From positions 124,001-188,000 of the forward strand of contig JAPTJF010000026.1 in NCBI GenBank assembly GCA_029339195.1: 64,000 bases of DNA. The letters are read 5' to 3'. The DNA is from Micractinium sp. NFX-FRZ (taxonomy: Eukaryota > Chlorophyta > Trebouxiophyceae > Chlorellales > Chlorellaceae). Under the pieces are notes generated by a model. The model ran no database searches. It was not told where the DNA came from and saw only the letters and a list, made by a program, of their open reading frames with translations. The position numbers and the translations under genes are program-made. Shown here one piece after another: positions 33,293 to 43,294 of this stretch (position 1 is its first letter; each line of letters opens with the position of its first letter).

Positions 33293-35725
33293 ATGGTGCA
33301 GCAGCAGGAGCAACGAGGGGCTTCTCAAGCCACGACGAGCGCCAGCCCGCAGGAGCAGCAGCAACAGCAGCGGCTGCAAATGTATGCCTCTGGTGAGTGC
33401 CGTTAAAGTCCGCCACGCAGTGTGCCTGACGACGTGGGACCTGCCACTGACCGGCCAGTTGCTTGGGTTTGCCTCCACGCAGGCTGCCCCGTGATTGACG
33501 GCGGCGCTGGCGGCGGCGCCCCACCTGCCGCCGCCGCCCCGCCGCCCAACTTCGCCGCCAGTGGCTGCCCAGTGGTGGGGGCGAATGCAGCCAACCAGAT
33601 GCCGCCCTCCGCCAACGAGCCGCTGCCGGGGCAGGCCAAGCCGCTGTCCACGTGGCGACAGCAGAGCAGCATTCCCACCGGCAGCGCAGCGGATGCGCTG
33701 CCGCCACACCAGGAGGCCACGGCGAGTGGCGAGGTGGGTGTGCTGGGCGGGGGCACGGGACCTCACATGGTGCCGTGATGTGTGCGGGCTGACACTGCAC
33801 CACCCCTCTCAAGCAGATGATCCGCCCCACCCCTTCCGCAGTCAGCCGAAGGCAGTCGCGGCGCACCTGTGTTCTCAACAGCCTGTCCCCGCTGCCTCCC
33901 CCCGACCCCCCCCGCAGAAGTGGGTGTACCCCTCTGAGCAGATGTTTTACAACGCGATGAGGCGCAAGGGGTGGGCGCCCAGCGAGGACGACATGACAGC
34001 GGTGGTGGCCATACACAACGCGGGTGGGTGGGTGGCTGCACATCTCCCTTTCATTCATTCCTCTGAGGCGGATGGTGCAGCTGTTGTGCTGTGTGGATGG
34101 TGGCCACCTGGCCATACACAACGCGGGTGCCTGGTGTGGGTGCTTTCCTGAACGCTCTCTGGTTTTGGTGCTCTGCTGTGGCTGGTGTACGCCATATCTG
34201 TACCGCCTGGGTGGATGAAGGGGAGCGGTGGCAGGCAGCCAACCATGGGGGGGCAGTGGTGAGGGCGTGTGAGTGGGCGGGGTGTCATGGCAGCACGCCA
34301 TCGGGCATTGGGAGGTGGTGCGGAGACAGCTGGAGTAACATGCCTGTGCATTGCTTGGCAGCGGCACATGCCACAGCAGAACGTGAGGTGTGCAGTGTGT
34401 GCTGTGGGCTCCGACTCCGAAGCTTGCCGGCATGCCTTGCCTGCATGCCTTGCCTGCATGCCGTGAATCGCAAGCGTGCTCAGTCAGCAACCGCGCCCCC
34501 AGTTCACCCGCTGCAGTGAACGAGCGGGCGTGGCGGGAGATCATGCGGTGGGAGGCGGTGCATGGGGGAGCGGCGGCGTGCGGCGGCCCGCGGCTAGTCA
34601 AGTTCAGGTGGGGGGCTGGGCTGGGGTGGAGGTTGTGTGGGTTTGTGCCCTCTCCCCACAGGGGTGAGCGCGGCCAAGGGCACACGTGGCTGAGGTGGTT
34701 CAAAAATCACCTTTCTGTCAGGCTGCGCCTGCCCGCCTGTCCGCTCCCATACCACACCCGCCACACCCGCGCACACGCTTGGCATCGCCAGGTGTCCCAC
34801 CTTGTCAGGGGGCGGCCCCGGGAGCTCTCTGAGCTGTTGTTCAACCAACAAGCGCTGACATTCTAACTGCAGCTAGATCAACCTGTTCACTCTGTCCATT
34901 CAAACTGCGGTCATCCACATGTGTCCCGCAGGGGGCGGCCCCAGGAGTACTCCCCAAAGGCGCGGCTGCTCAACCTGCTGGGCTACAAGCTGCCCTTTGA
35001 CCGGCACGACTGGATTGTGGACCGCTGCGGGGAGGAGGTCAGGTGCGCTTGGGCGGGGCACAGGCGGGCGGGGCGAGCCAGCCAGCCAGCCTGCCATGAC
35101 TGGAGTGTGGACTGTTGTGGGGAGGAGGAGCTCCGGTGCATATGGCAGGGCTCGCGCAGCAGGGTGAAGCTTGCACAGTGGGGCGACGGGGGCTGGCGGC
35201 TTTCCAATCCAAAAATGAATTACTTCCTACCCGGCCACCCCCACTCTTTGTCGCGTGTTGAGAACGTGCCCCTCCACCCCTCTTCACCCCCCATGACAGG
35301 TACGTGATTGATTTCTACAACGCCGCCCCCCGCTCCGACATGCCGGTGGCTATGCATCTCGACGTGCGCCCGGCTCTGGACACCCCCGGGTGAGCGGCAG
35401 TGCAGGGGTGGGTGGGCGGGTGGGTAAGAGAGTGTGGCACGGCTGCTGCTGCTGGGAGGCAGCCATTAATGGATAAGCACAGCACGCCCCTCATCGCATT
35501 CCCCTGGGTCAGCGGCAACTGGCAGCACAGGCGCGTGGTGTGGAAGGTGGCACCCCACTGCAGCAGCGGCCTTGGTTGTGGTGGGCAGGCATGCTCTGCT
35601 GCCTCTCCCTTACGCTGTGCTGCGCTGTGCTGCCACCCTCCCCGTGTTGTGCGAGCAGGGCGCTGTGGGACCGGCTGCGCATGCAGTGGGGCTGGGCAGC
35701 AAGCGGGCGGTGGACACGGGAGTGA
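33293..35725 (+). CDS. HCCS: Cytochrome c heme lyase (holocytochrome c synthase)
   Basis: Seven exons (33293-33392, 33483-33733, 33918-34023, 34517-34607, 34932-35042, 35300-35389, 35659-35725) encode 271 residues, matching human and yeast enzymes (about 268-269). The enzyme sits in the mitochondrial intermembrane space and attaches heme to cytochrome c through its CXXCH cysteines. Two CPV heme-regulatory motifs are visible (GCPVID at about 34-39 and GCPVVG further on). The catalytic core follows: [26 protein letters not shown] with the heme-ligand histidine H150, [27 protein letters not shown] and [11 protein letters not shown]. The protein starts at the first in-frame ATG, MVQQQEQ. Residues 1-115 are low-complexity Gln/Ala/Pro-rich. 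It is divergent from PreP and convergent with the next gene. Several introns carry duplicated exon edges. Confidence 0.95.
34008..34130. repeat. Duplicated 3' edge of heme lyase exon 3
   Basis: GGCCATACACAACGCGGGTG at the exon 3 donor (from 34007) is repeated from 34110, offset 103, including the GT donor. Confidence 0.85.
34797..34950. repeat. Partial duplicate of heme lyase exon 5 acceptor edge
   Basis: The TGTC..CAGGGGGCGGCCCC.GGAG stretch at about 34924-34947 has a degraded match at 34801-34822. Confidence 0.6.
35005..35135. repeat. Duplicated 3' edge of heme lyase exon 5
   Basis: The end of exon 5 ([11 protein letters not shown] region, 35005-35045) recurs at 35095-35135, offset 90, with about 80% identity. 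Confidence 0.8.
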
Positions 35726-35828
35726 CGGCAGCGCTGTGCGTTGGGTTGTCGTGACGCTGACGTCCCCGCTTTGCATGTCTCTCCGCCCTTTGGACTGCCT
35801 GTTGCATCCAGTCATGGCGCGCTCAGCC

Positions 35829-35833
35829 TTACA
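35829..35833 (-). terminator. TGTAA poly(A) signal (Methyltransf_22 gene)
   Basis: TTACA on the plus strand, 313 bases past the stop of the reverse-strand gene and inside the heme lyase 3' UTR. Confidence 0.5.
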
Positions 35834-35854
35834 GCTTCAGTTCTGAACGAGTGT

Positions 35855-35891
35855 TGTAACGGTGTCTGCAGTATGCGTAAAGAAGATGTAA
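35855..35891 (+). terminator. TGTAA poly(A) signals (heme lyase)
   Basis: Two TGTAA words (35855-35859 and 35887-35891), 130-160 bases after the stop. Confidence 0.65.
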
Positions 35892-36145
35892 AATCAAGAT
35901 CACGAGCTTGCGTGCCCACATCCGCAGCCGCTGCCGCCACCCGGCCCCAGCCAGGCGCGGATTGGACATGTCAGACACTCCTCGCCCGGGCGCTCAGGGC
36001 TGCTTGGCGGCTTGGCCACTGGGGCGCTCGGCAGCCAGGATATGAACCTGCCGTGCCTGCCAGCCGCCCTGGAGCGCTTCCCGCCGGCCAGCACATGTGT
36101 GCGCTGGGGTGGTGGAGGCGGGGCGTGCGCGGCTGCCGCGTCCGG

Positions 36146-39100
36146 CTAGCACCCCGCCAGCTTCTCCACTCGCACCAGCGTGAACTCTGAGCAGCAGTTG
36201 ACCCCCCAGGGCAGGTTGTCCTCCCGGCTGACCACGCCGTACCCCATGTCAGCAAAGTGCCCAAAGAAGACGGCCAGCTCGCCCAGGGAGACGTCGTGCA
36301 GCGACCAGAACCTGCATGCCGGGTGTGGGGGTGGGGGTGGGGGTGGGGGGCGCAGCAGACCGACCACTGCACGTGTTGCACAGGCAGGCCCAGGCGCTGG
36401 CAGCGTGCTCTGTGCCCCCCACTTCCAAGCACGGCAGGCAGGCGGCCCCTGCCGGCAAAAGCAGCGCACAGGTTCTTGAAATTTGTGGCCTGGTTGTCTC
36501 CGTTGTACAGCGACGAGAAGTGCACCTGCGGGGCGAGGGCGGGCGGGAAGCAGGGCGGCGTGTGTGCAAGGCCATTGGCATGTGCGGCCGGACGGGGAGC
36601 GGCCGAGGCACGAGGTAGCGAACCCCGAACACTCGCAAGGCCAGCAGGTGGGCCAGAATAAAGGATCCCGGCCTTCCCTGCATGTATCAGTGCACCGGGC
36701 CACAGCACACACGTCCCCTGCCACTCCTGCATGCAGTGCCCCCCCGGCTTCCCCGCATGTAGCAGTGCACCGGGCCAGACGCCGACGCCCCCCGCCAATC
36801 CCACATGCAGCGCGCCCCACCTCCATGGCTATTTGTGCGGGCAGTTCACAGCTTGGCTGGAAGCCTGCGCATGGCACGGCAAGGGGGGGGGCAGTGGCGT
36901 GGTGGAAAGCGATGCCTGGGGTGGGCCCCGCAGGGCCAGGCCATGTCGCAGCAGGGTGTGTTGAGGCAGTACCGGGCTGACTCAGCAAGGCAGTACAGCT
37001 TCCTGGGATCCGGCTCCCTCCCAGGAAGCTGCTCCAGCAAACCCTAGAGCGTGCACACACACCATACATTTTTAATATGCGCCCTGTGATGGGCACTCAC
37101 CTGCAAAAACGTCAAACTCAAAGCCTGCACTCAACGAGGCAGGGGAGGAGGGGGGGCAGGCACCACAGAGATGAGTTAAGCTGAAAGCTGCCCAGCAGGC
37201 ACCACTGGGCGTTGCATGCATTGCGAGCTGGCACTGAAGCGCAAAAGTGCGCTGGTTTGGCAGTGGTGGGCTCTACACACGATGCAGCCCTGCACGGGCT
37301 GGCATGCATGCAGTGCAATATGTCCGCACACACAGCACGGCGCCAGATGCTCGCATGCCAGCACACGTGCGACGGCGCGTGCATGCGGCAAGCAAGCAGC
37401 AGCCCCCGCCGCACAGCCAACCAGGCGCGGCGCATGCATGCTTCCAAGAAGGGGCCACCCCACGTGCACCGATGGCCAGGTCGCCCCATCATTGGGCCGC
37501 CGCACCGCTGGCACCACCGGCACGCACCCTCAATGTCGATTTTCAGCAGATCCACGTGGCTGTGCCCCAGCTTGGCCACAATGTCCTCATACATCATAAA
37601 GTCCTTGGCTGCAGCATAGGGCGAGTTCTTGGACGAAGCCACGCCGCCCGGCAGCCCGACGCAGATCTTGTGGTAGTGGTGCCGCGGGTGTGGCAGGTCC
37701 TTGCCGTCGTACGTGCAGTCAAAGGTGTGCACCTCGCAGGGCGTGCTCTGCACGCGCGGGGGGGCGGGGCAAGGCGCGCGCCCAGCAGCGGGGCAGCGGG
37801 GGCGGGTCGGAAGCGGGCGCATGCAGGCAGGCGCACATGCCGGCGGGGCTGGCACCTGGCCCACGCTGGCGGGACTGTGTTGAGTCAAAGAGGTGGCACT
37901 GCTGCGGCCCAGTGACTCGCGGGGCGCACGCCAGCGCCGCCACGCTCGCACGCACGCCCCGCATGCGTGCCACCGCTGGCCTGCTGCCCTCCAGCTGCCG
38001 CTCACCACCCACCCCCCGGGGCAGCACCCACCTCGAGCACGCCTTCCTCAAAGTCAAACTGCCCGTTGCTGCCCAGGCTGTAGATGACGCAGCCCTCGGC
38101 CTGCAGGTAGTCATCCATGCAGACGAGCTTGCCGCCCTCGCCGTCGCTGCCCACCCGCGTGACCTCCCCGGAGCGGCACTGGAGGAACGGGTTGAACAGG
38201 TCGTAGCGTGGGTGGCCTTTCGGCTCCACCCTGCACACACACATGAACACGCACACACACACATGAACACGCACACACACACATGGACACGCACACACAC
38301 GCAGAGGTGGAAAGCAGGGCAGGGCCGTGGGACGAGTGGGGTGAGCGTGGGGGCCCAGGGGCTTCAGGCAGCAAAAGGCATTGACTACGAAGAGCAAGTC
38401 TTCGCCCACCGTGAGCAAGTGCGGAGAGCGGGACCATGGCTGGGCTGCCCATGGCCTGGCCCCACAGGGAGCCCACACACTCTGGGCTGCCTGGCATGAT
38501 GGGCACAGCTGGCGGCTGCCTGCCTGGCCTGGCTGGCCTGGCCTGGCTGCTTGGACGAACCGCCCCACTGCACCTGGGAAAACCCTGTCAAGTTTATGCA
38601 CGCGCTGGGCATGCAGCTGCGCTGTCGGCCCTGCATGCCACACCTGCCAGCGCCGACAGCAGCCCTACTCCCCTCGGCCCTCACCGACTGATGTTCTTCT
38701 TGCCGCCCTCCGACTCCTTCTTTTCCAGCTGGCTGTACGTCTGGGCCATGCGGCCAAACAGGGAGGCCCGCCACTGGCGCAGAGCCTTCTCCGAAGCGTG
38801 CGCCCACGTGCTGTTGTCGACGAGCAGGCGGGTCGGGTAGCCATCCACCACCTGCACGCATGCCGGTGGCGGGCATTGGGAATAGCCAGCTGCTCACTCT
38901 AGCTGTTGGAGTGTGCCACCTGGCCTGGCAAGCCAAGCACGCAGCGGCAGCGCAGGCAGCTTGCCGAGCCTGGCGGCGCCCCTTGCCGCCGCTACCTTGG
39001 GTGCGCCCACTCACACCTGCGCCTATCACGGCTGGCTGAGCACACCCACTTGCCTCGCTGTAGTATATGGGAGACAGCACTCCCGAACGCTGCAGGAAAA

Positions 39101-39206
39101 GACTAGGGCTCCACTCGAGCGAGAGGGCTGAAATGACGAGCGCCGTCACTGCCAGGCCCACCCACGGCCGCCATGTGCGCTGTTTGGGTGCTTCAACCTG
39201 ACCCAT
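36146..39206 (-). CDS. Methyltransf_22-like (METTL24-type) membrane-anchored methyltransferase
   Basis: Eight exons read leftwards (39206-39054, 38851-38685, 38230-38032, 37747-37528, 37124-37101, 36864-36821, 36525-36470, 36311-36146) give 342 residues with consistent phases; exon 5 is only 24 bases. An N-terminal helix (about 16-30) is followed by a lumenal domain related to FkbM enzymes. Landmarks: CVIYSLGSNGQFDFE (SAM-binding strand), EVHTFDCTYDG, LGHSHVDLLKIDIEGFEFDV (about 235-254), LPAQIAMEVHF and the C-terminal FGHFADMGYGVVSRE. The first intron uses a GC donor (GCAAGT). Substrate is unknown; a sugar hydroxyl fits the anchored topology and neighbours. The gene starts 2.7 kb from the divergent GT71 gene. 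The exon 7/8 junction was chosen by phase and family fit. Confidence 0.85.
38233..38302. repeat. CA-rich 20-base tandem repeat at a splice acceptor
   Basis: About three and a half units of GCACACACACACATGAACAC lie in intron 2 of the Methyltransf_22 gene, directly upstream (in transcript sense) of the exon 3 acceptor, where they read as (TG)n. Confidence 0.9.
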
Positions 39207-41902
39207 GTGGAAAGGGCCTACGAGGCGGCCTGCGAGGCGGCGTAGCCTGCAGGGAGGCAAGCGGGAGACGTGCGGACGAGCGGCGGCGGCGCCTGAGCCA
39301 GCGGCAGGCGGCCACCACGCCGGGCAGCGTGGCGCGGGTGCAATTGGCACGAGCACGTAATTAATCGCCGATCGCTAATAGTATGGCGCTCCCTGGCTAT
39401 CTGGAGCCACCTGAAGCGCCCAGCCTCTGCAGTCGCTCTCCGAGCCCCAGGTTACGCGCTGGGAAAGTTCTGCAGCAGCAGCCAAGCGCACCTGCCGAGG
39501 GGGGGCAGCAACAGCCGCTGATGGTTGTCCGCAAGCCGGGCAAAACTTCGCCCTATTAATCTGACTGCCACGTGGAATTGGGGCCAATGCGCCCCCCAAA
39601 ACGTCCCTTTTCTTCGATATCGCTACATAATAGTAACCAGGCAATGTCAGGAGACCGTTTTGGCGGGTCAGATGGCCCTCCCAGCCTCCTTCCCGGGCCG
39701 CGCCATCGCGAACCCTGGACCGCGGCGGAACGCGCCGGCAAGGCTTCCTGGACGCAGGCAACGCCAATTTGAGCCCAGAAGAGCAGCTCTAATGCGGCCC
39801 CGACGCACGCTCAAGGCGAGCGTCAGGCAGCTGTGGCCCCGGCCGCCCAGACGTCAGACGGCGAGGAGGAGCAGCATGAGGCAGGCAGCAGGGGACGACT
39901 CTGATTATGTGGATGATCACACAGCAGCAGAGTCAGAGTCGGAATCAGATTCACAAGCATCCAGCCAGCCTGCCGACAGTCCCGGCAGCACCCGCGTGCA
40001 GCATGCGAGTGCCGGCGCTGCTGTCACCAGGCACCCAGGAGAGCAGCAGTCTGAGGGGCAGCCCAGCAGCCGGGGCACAGGCGCATGCGCATGCCGCTGC
40101 CTGCAGGCGCGGCAGGGCCTGGAGGCGAGCCTGGGGCCGAGGCGGCGCCACCAGCTGCCGCCAAGCGTCGGGGCAGCCGCAAGCCTGGCAGCAAGAACCT
40201 GTCCACGCTGCAGAAGGAGGCTGCTGCTGCTCAAAAGCAGCTGCATGCAGCAAAGCAGGCAACGGCTGCAGAGGGAGCGGGGGAGGCAGAGGCAGAGGTG
40301 CTGGCAGCTGCCGAGGCGGCAGGCAGCACATGCGGCCGAGGCAGCGGTGGCGCAGTGGCAAGGCCAAGCCCAAGGAGGTAAAGGCAGACGGCATACCCAC
40401 CGATGCTGCCGGCAAGTGGTGGGGGGACCCGATGTATGACACCCTGCCAGACTTGGCGCTGCAGCTGCTGGCCAGCAATCCGGAACTGACGCTGGATGGG
40501 CTGCTGGCGGCGGTGCTGCCGCCCTCCAGCAGGGGGAAGGGACGCAGCGGTGCTGAAGGCAGCCCAGGCAGCAGCAGATGAGCGCAACGGGGTGCAGGGC
40601 CTGGCGGCGTGGCTGCAGAAGAAGGGCTGACGACCGCAGGCAAGCTCGGCACCTGGTGGGTCTGCATGCAGCAGTGGCACCTGGTGCACCAGCAGGGCGA
40701 TGGGCGGTGGCGGGGATCCTGAGCAGTGGGCCCGGCTGCTGCACGCCCACTTGGTGTTAACGCCGCTTCGGGCGGGCACACAGTCCAGCGCTGCTTCATT
40801 GCTTCATGGAATGCTCGTTATCGTGTACAAGCTTCAGATTTTGACCCTCTGCAGCCCACTTCTCCTGGCGGGGCGCCGCTCCGGCAGAGGAGCAGAGCCG
40901 CCCCCACCCTCGCCCCTACCTGTGGGGCCCCCGCCCCGCATGGTGGGCCAGGGCATAGGCAGGGCAGGCACCGGCCTGCTTCCGTGCCACCTACACCCAG
41001 GACGGCCACAAGAAGCTGGCCAAGCTAGGAGTGCTGCCCGCCGGCGGCACCATGATGTGTCGCCCACAGCCCCCGCACCGGAACCCAGGACGGACCAGGC
41101 AGCGGCATCTGACATGCCTACACAGCTTGCTGGCATGGCTGCACAATGTGTTCCTGGCACATCCCAGCGGGGTGTGGTTCCCTTGAACAGAGCTTGAGCC
41201 AGGCAATGATTGCCATTGCCCAGCCCAGCGGCCTCGACGCACCTAGTAGGCACACTACCACGCACCTACCGCTGCCCAAATAGGGCTGGCGCCGTGGCGG
41301 TGGCATCACTATGTCTTCGCTTACATGGGCACTCAACCCAGTGCTGCTGCCGTGCAAGGCGCTACAGGCTCTGGCCTGGCCGGAACTGGGTATTCACCCT
41401 CCTTGCACTGGCGGCTCAGCTGGCAAGCTTGTGGCAGACAGGTGGATTTGGATGGATGCTGCAAGCGAGAGGGCTTTTGCAGGGCCAGGCCAGCCGCATG
41501 CTGCATGCTGAGCAGCCGCAGCATGGGCGCATCTGCCGCCCGGCGGGGCGCAGGCGGCAGCATGTGGTGCCCCGACCCAGAAGGCGTCACTGCACTGCTG
41601 GGGCATTGTCGTGCTCATCTTCCCCTCAGCACATGCCCCAACCCCCCTCCACACACACCACCACCACCACCGCCACCACCACCTGCTTTGGCGCCCGCCC
41701 CTTTCCAGCCGACTCGAATTTCTATGCACTACTGCCCGCGCCCCAATCCAATTGCCACTCGCATCGCCGTCACAATTGCTTCCTTGATCCGGCGTTGCGT
41801 GCGGAACTGTACTTAGGCTCACGGGCAGCGATCGTCCCTACGCGGCGGGAGACGGCGCTGCACAGTCGGCTTGAAGACTAAACAATCATTGCTAGCGTAC
41901 TC
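39207..41902. other. Divergent intergenic region between Methyltransf_22 and GT71 genes
   Basis: At 2.7 kb this is the longest stretch without an intact gene. It holds promoters for two divergent genes, the coding-like relic described separately, and a 32-base element at 41701-41732 shared with the GT14 upstream region. Confidence 0.6.
39776..41100 (+). pseudogene. Degenerate coding-like sequence, unknown family
   Basis: Protein-like segments lie in alternating forward frames: acidic Ser/Glu-rich sequence around 39880-39960, a basic KKR-type stretch with a helical Ala/Glu-rich run (LSTLQKEAAAAQKQLHAAKQ) at 40200-40260, TLPDLALQLLASNPELTLDG at about 40440-40500, NGVQGLAAWLQKKG at about 40588-40629, and TYTQDGHKKLAKLGVLPAG at about 40990-41046. 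Stops and frame changes separate them, and no splice signals rejoin them convincingly. It may be a decayed lineage-specific gene or a mobile-element relic; no transposase or integrase motif was recognised, and no terminal repeats were seen. Confidence 0.35.
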
Positions 41903-43262
41903 ATGTCAGGCACCAAGCACAAGCCTCGAGCGCTGCGGCGGGGGCTGCTACTTTCTGCTGTTTGCGTGGCGATGCTGCTCGCAACTCAGGCGCTGCATGT
42001 GGTTTCTCAGCGTCATTTCGCGGTGACACCAGAGCAGAAGCGGCGGCGTGCAGAGCAAGCGGCGGCGGTGCTTTCGGCCGACGGCGCAGCGGCGGTCGCT
42101 ACTGCAGCGACGCAAAGCGAGGGCAGCGGCGAGGGCGGCGAGGGCAAAGACGAGCTTGCTGAGGGGACGCGCCTGTTCTCCAAGTACATTGAGAACCACT
42201 CGCAAGATCTGGAGGCTCTGTGGCAGGGACGGCTGGAGGGAGCGGCTGATCGCGGCATCGTGATCGCCGCCGGCACGCCCGCCACGCTCGCCAACGCATT
42301 CGTGTCCCTTCATGTGCTCCGCCACACGCTGGGCTGCCAACTGCCTGTGACCATCATGTGAGGAAATGCCGTGTCGAGCTGCAGGGGTGCCTGATCCGTG
42401 GCTGCCTGGGCGGCGGCTGCCTCTGTGCCGGGCCTGGGGTGCTGTGGTGCCTGCCCACCGCGCATTGCTGCTGCCCACCGCGCCACCTGCCCGTGATGCC
42501 ACGACTCTGCCCTCACACCACCCTCCCTGCTCCCCCTGGTCCCGCTGCAGGTACTGGGGGCGCGTCAAGGGCGATGTGCCCAGCGCAGAGACAGTGGAGT
42601 TTATGCAGGTCAGGGAGGGGTGGGCGGGGCGCAAAAGGAGATGGACGGGCATTGCCCCTGGCTGCCCGCCAGGCGGTGCCATGTGAGGCTGGCGGTTGGC
42701 TGGCGGCCGCTCCCCACACCACCCTGTGGGCCGCTTCAGTTTGTGCATGTGCAACCTAGTACACATTGCGGTGCGCACGCCTGCACCCCACGTGACCCTG
42801 CGGTTCGGCGCCCCGCTGGCGTACCTCCCCCCTCCCGCAGGCCTACATCTCCAACCTCACATTTGTAGACGCCAGCGCCCTGCCCTGGCCAGCCTGGCAC
42901 CGCGCCTTGTCCAAGGATCTCGACTCGTGGAAGCAGGCCGATGGGTAAGGGAGGGGGCGGGTCCTTACCACGGCTCCGGGCTGCATGGCTGGCCTGTGCT
43001 GTGCCCACGCCTGGTGACGCGCTGAGGTGGCCCCACATGCTGCTAGTCTAGTCGTTACAGCTTTTCACATGCTGCTGCCGCTGCCACGTTGGCCCCTTTG
43101 TTGGCGCAGGTGGAAGTTCAAGGCCTTTGTTCTATACTCTGCGCCCTACAAGCATGTGAGTGCCTCACTTATAAGGAAATGGCAGGGGATTGGGAGGGAG
43201 TGAGCAGGGGGAGCGGTGGGGGGGACAGCGACGCCAGGATGCCGGCCCCACCCCCTACTCTG

Positions 43263-43294
<32 letters not shown>

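Larger units (their letters stand above)
35726..36145. other. Convergent intergenic between heme lyase and Methyltransf_22 genes
   Basis: Forward TGTAA signals at 35855-35859 and 35887-35891 follow the heme lyase stop. A reverse TGTAA at 35829-35833 would end the opposite gene, so the two 3' UTRs probably overlap. No gene is present. Confidence 0.65.

Noticed and set aside
33282..34703. 473-residue open frame on the reverse strand
   Set aside because: It is antisense to the heme lyase exons, with no recognisable domain. It is a by-product of high GC.
39500..41900. Complete transposon around the degenerate sequence
   Set aside because: No inverted or long direct terminal repeats, target-site duplication or transposase/integrase motif could be seen.
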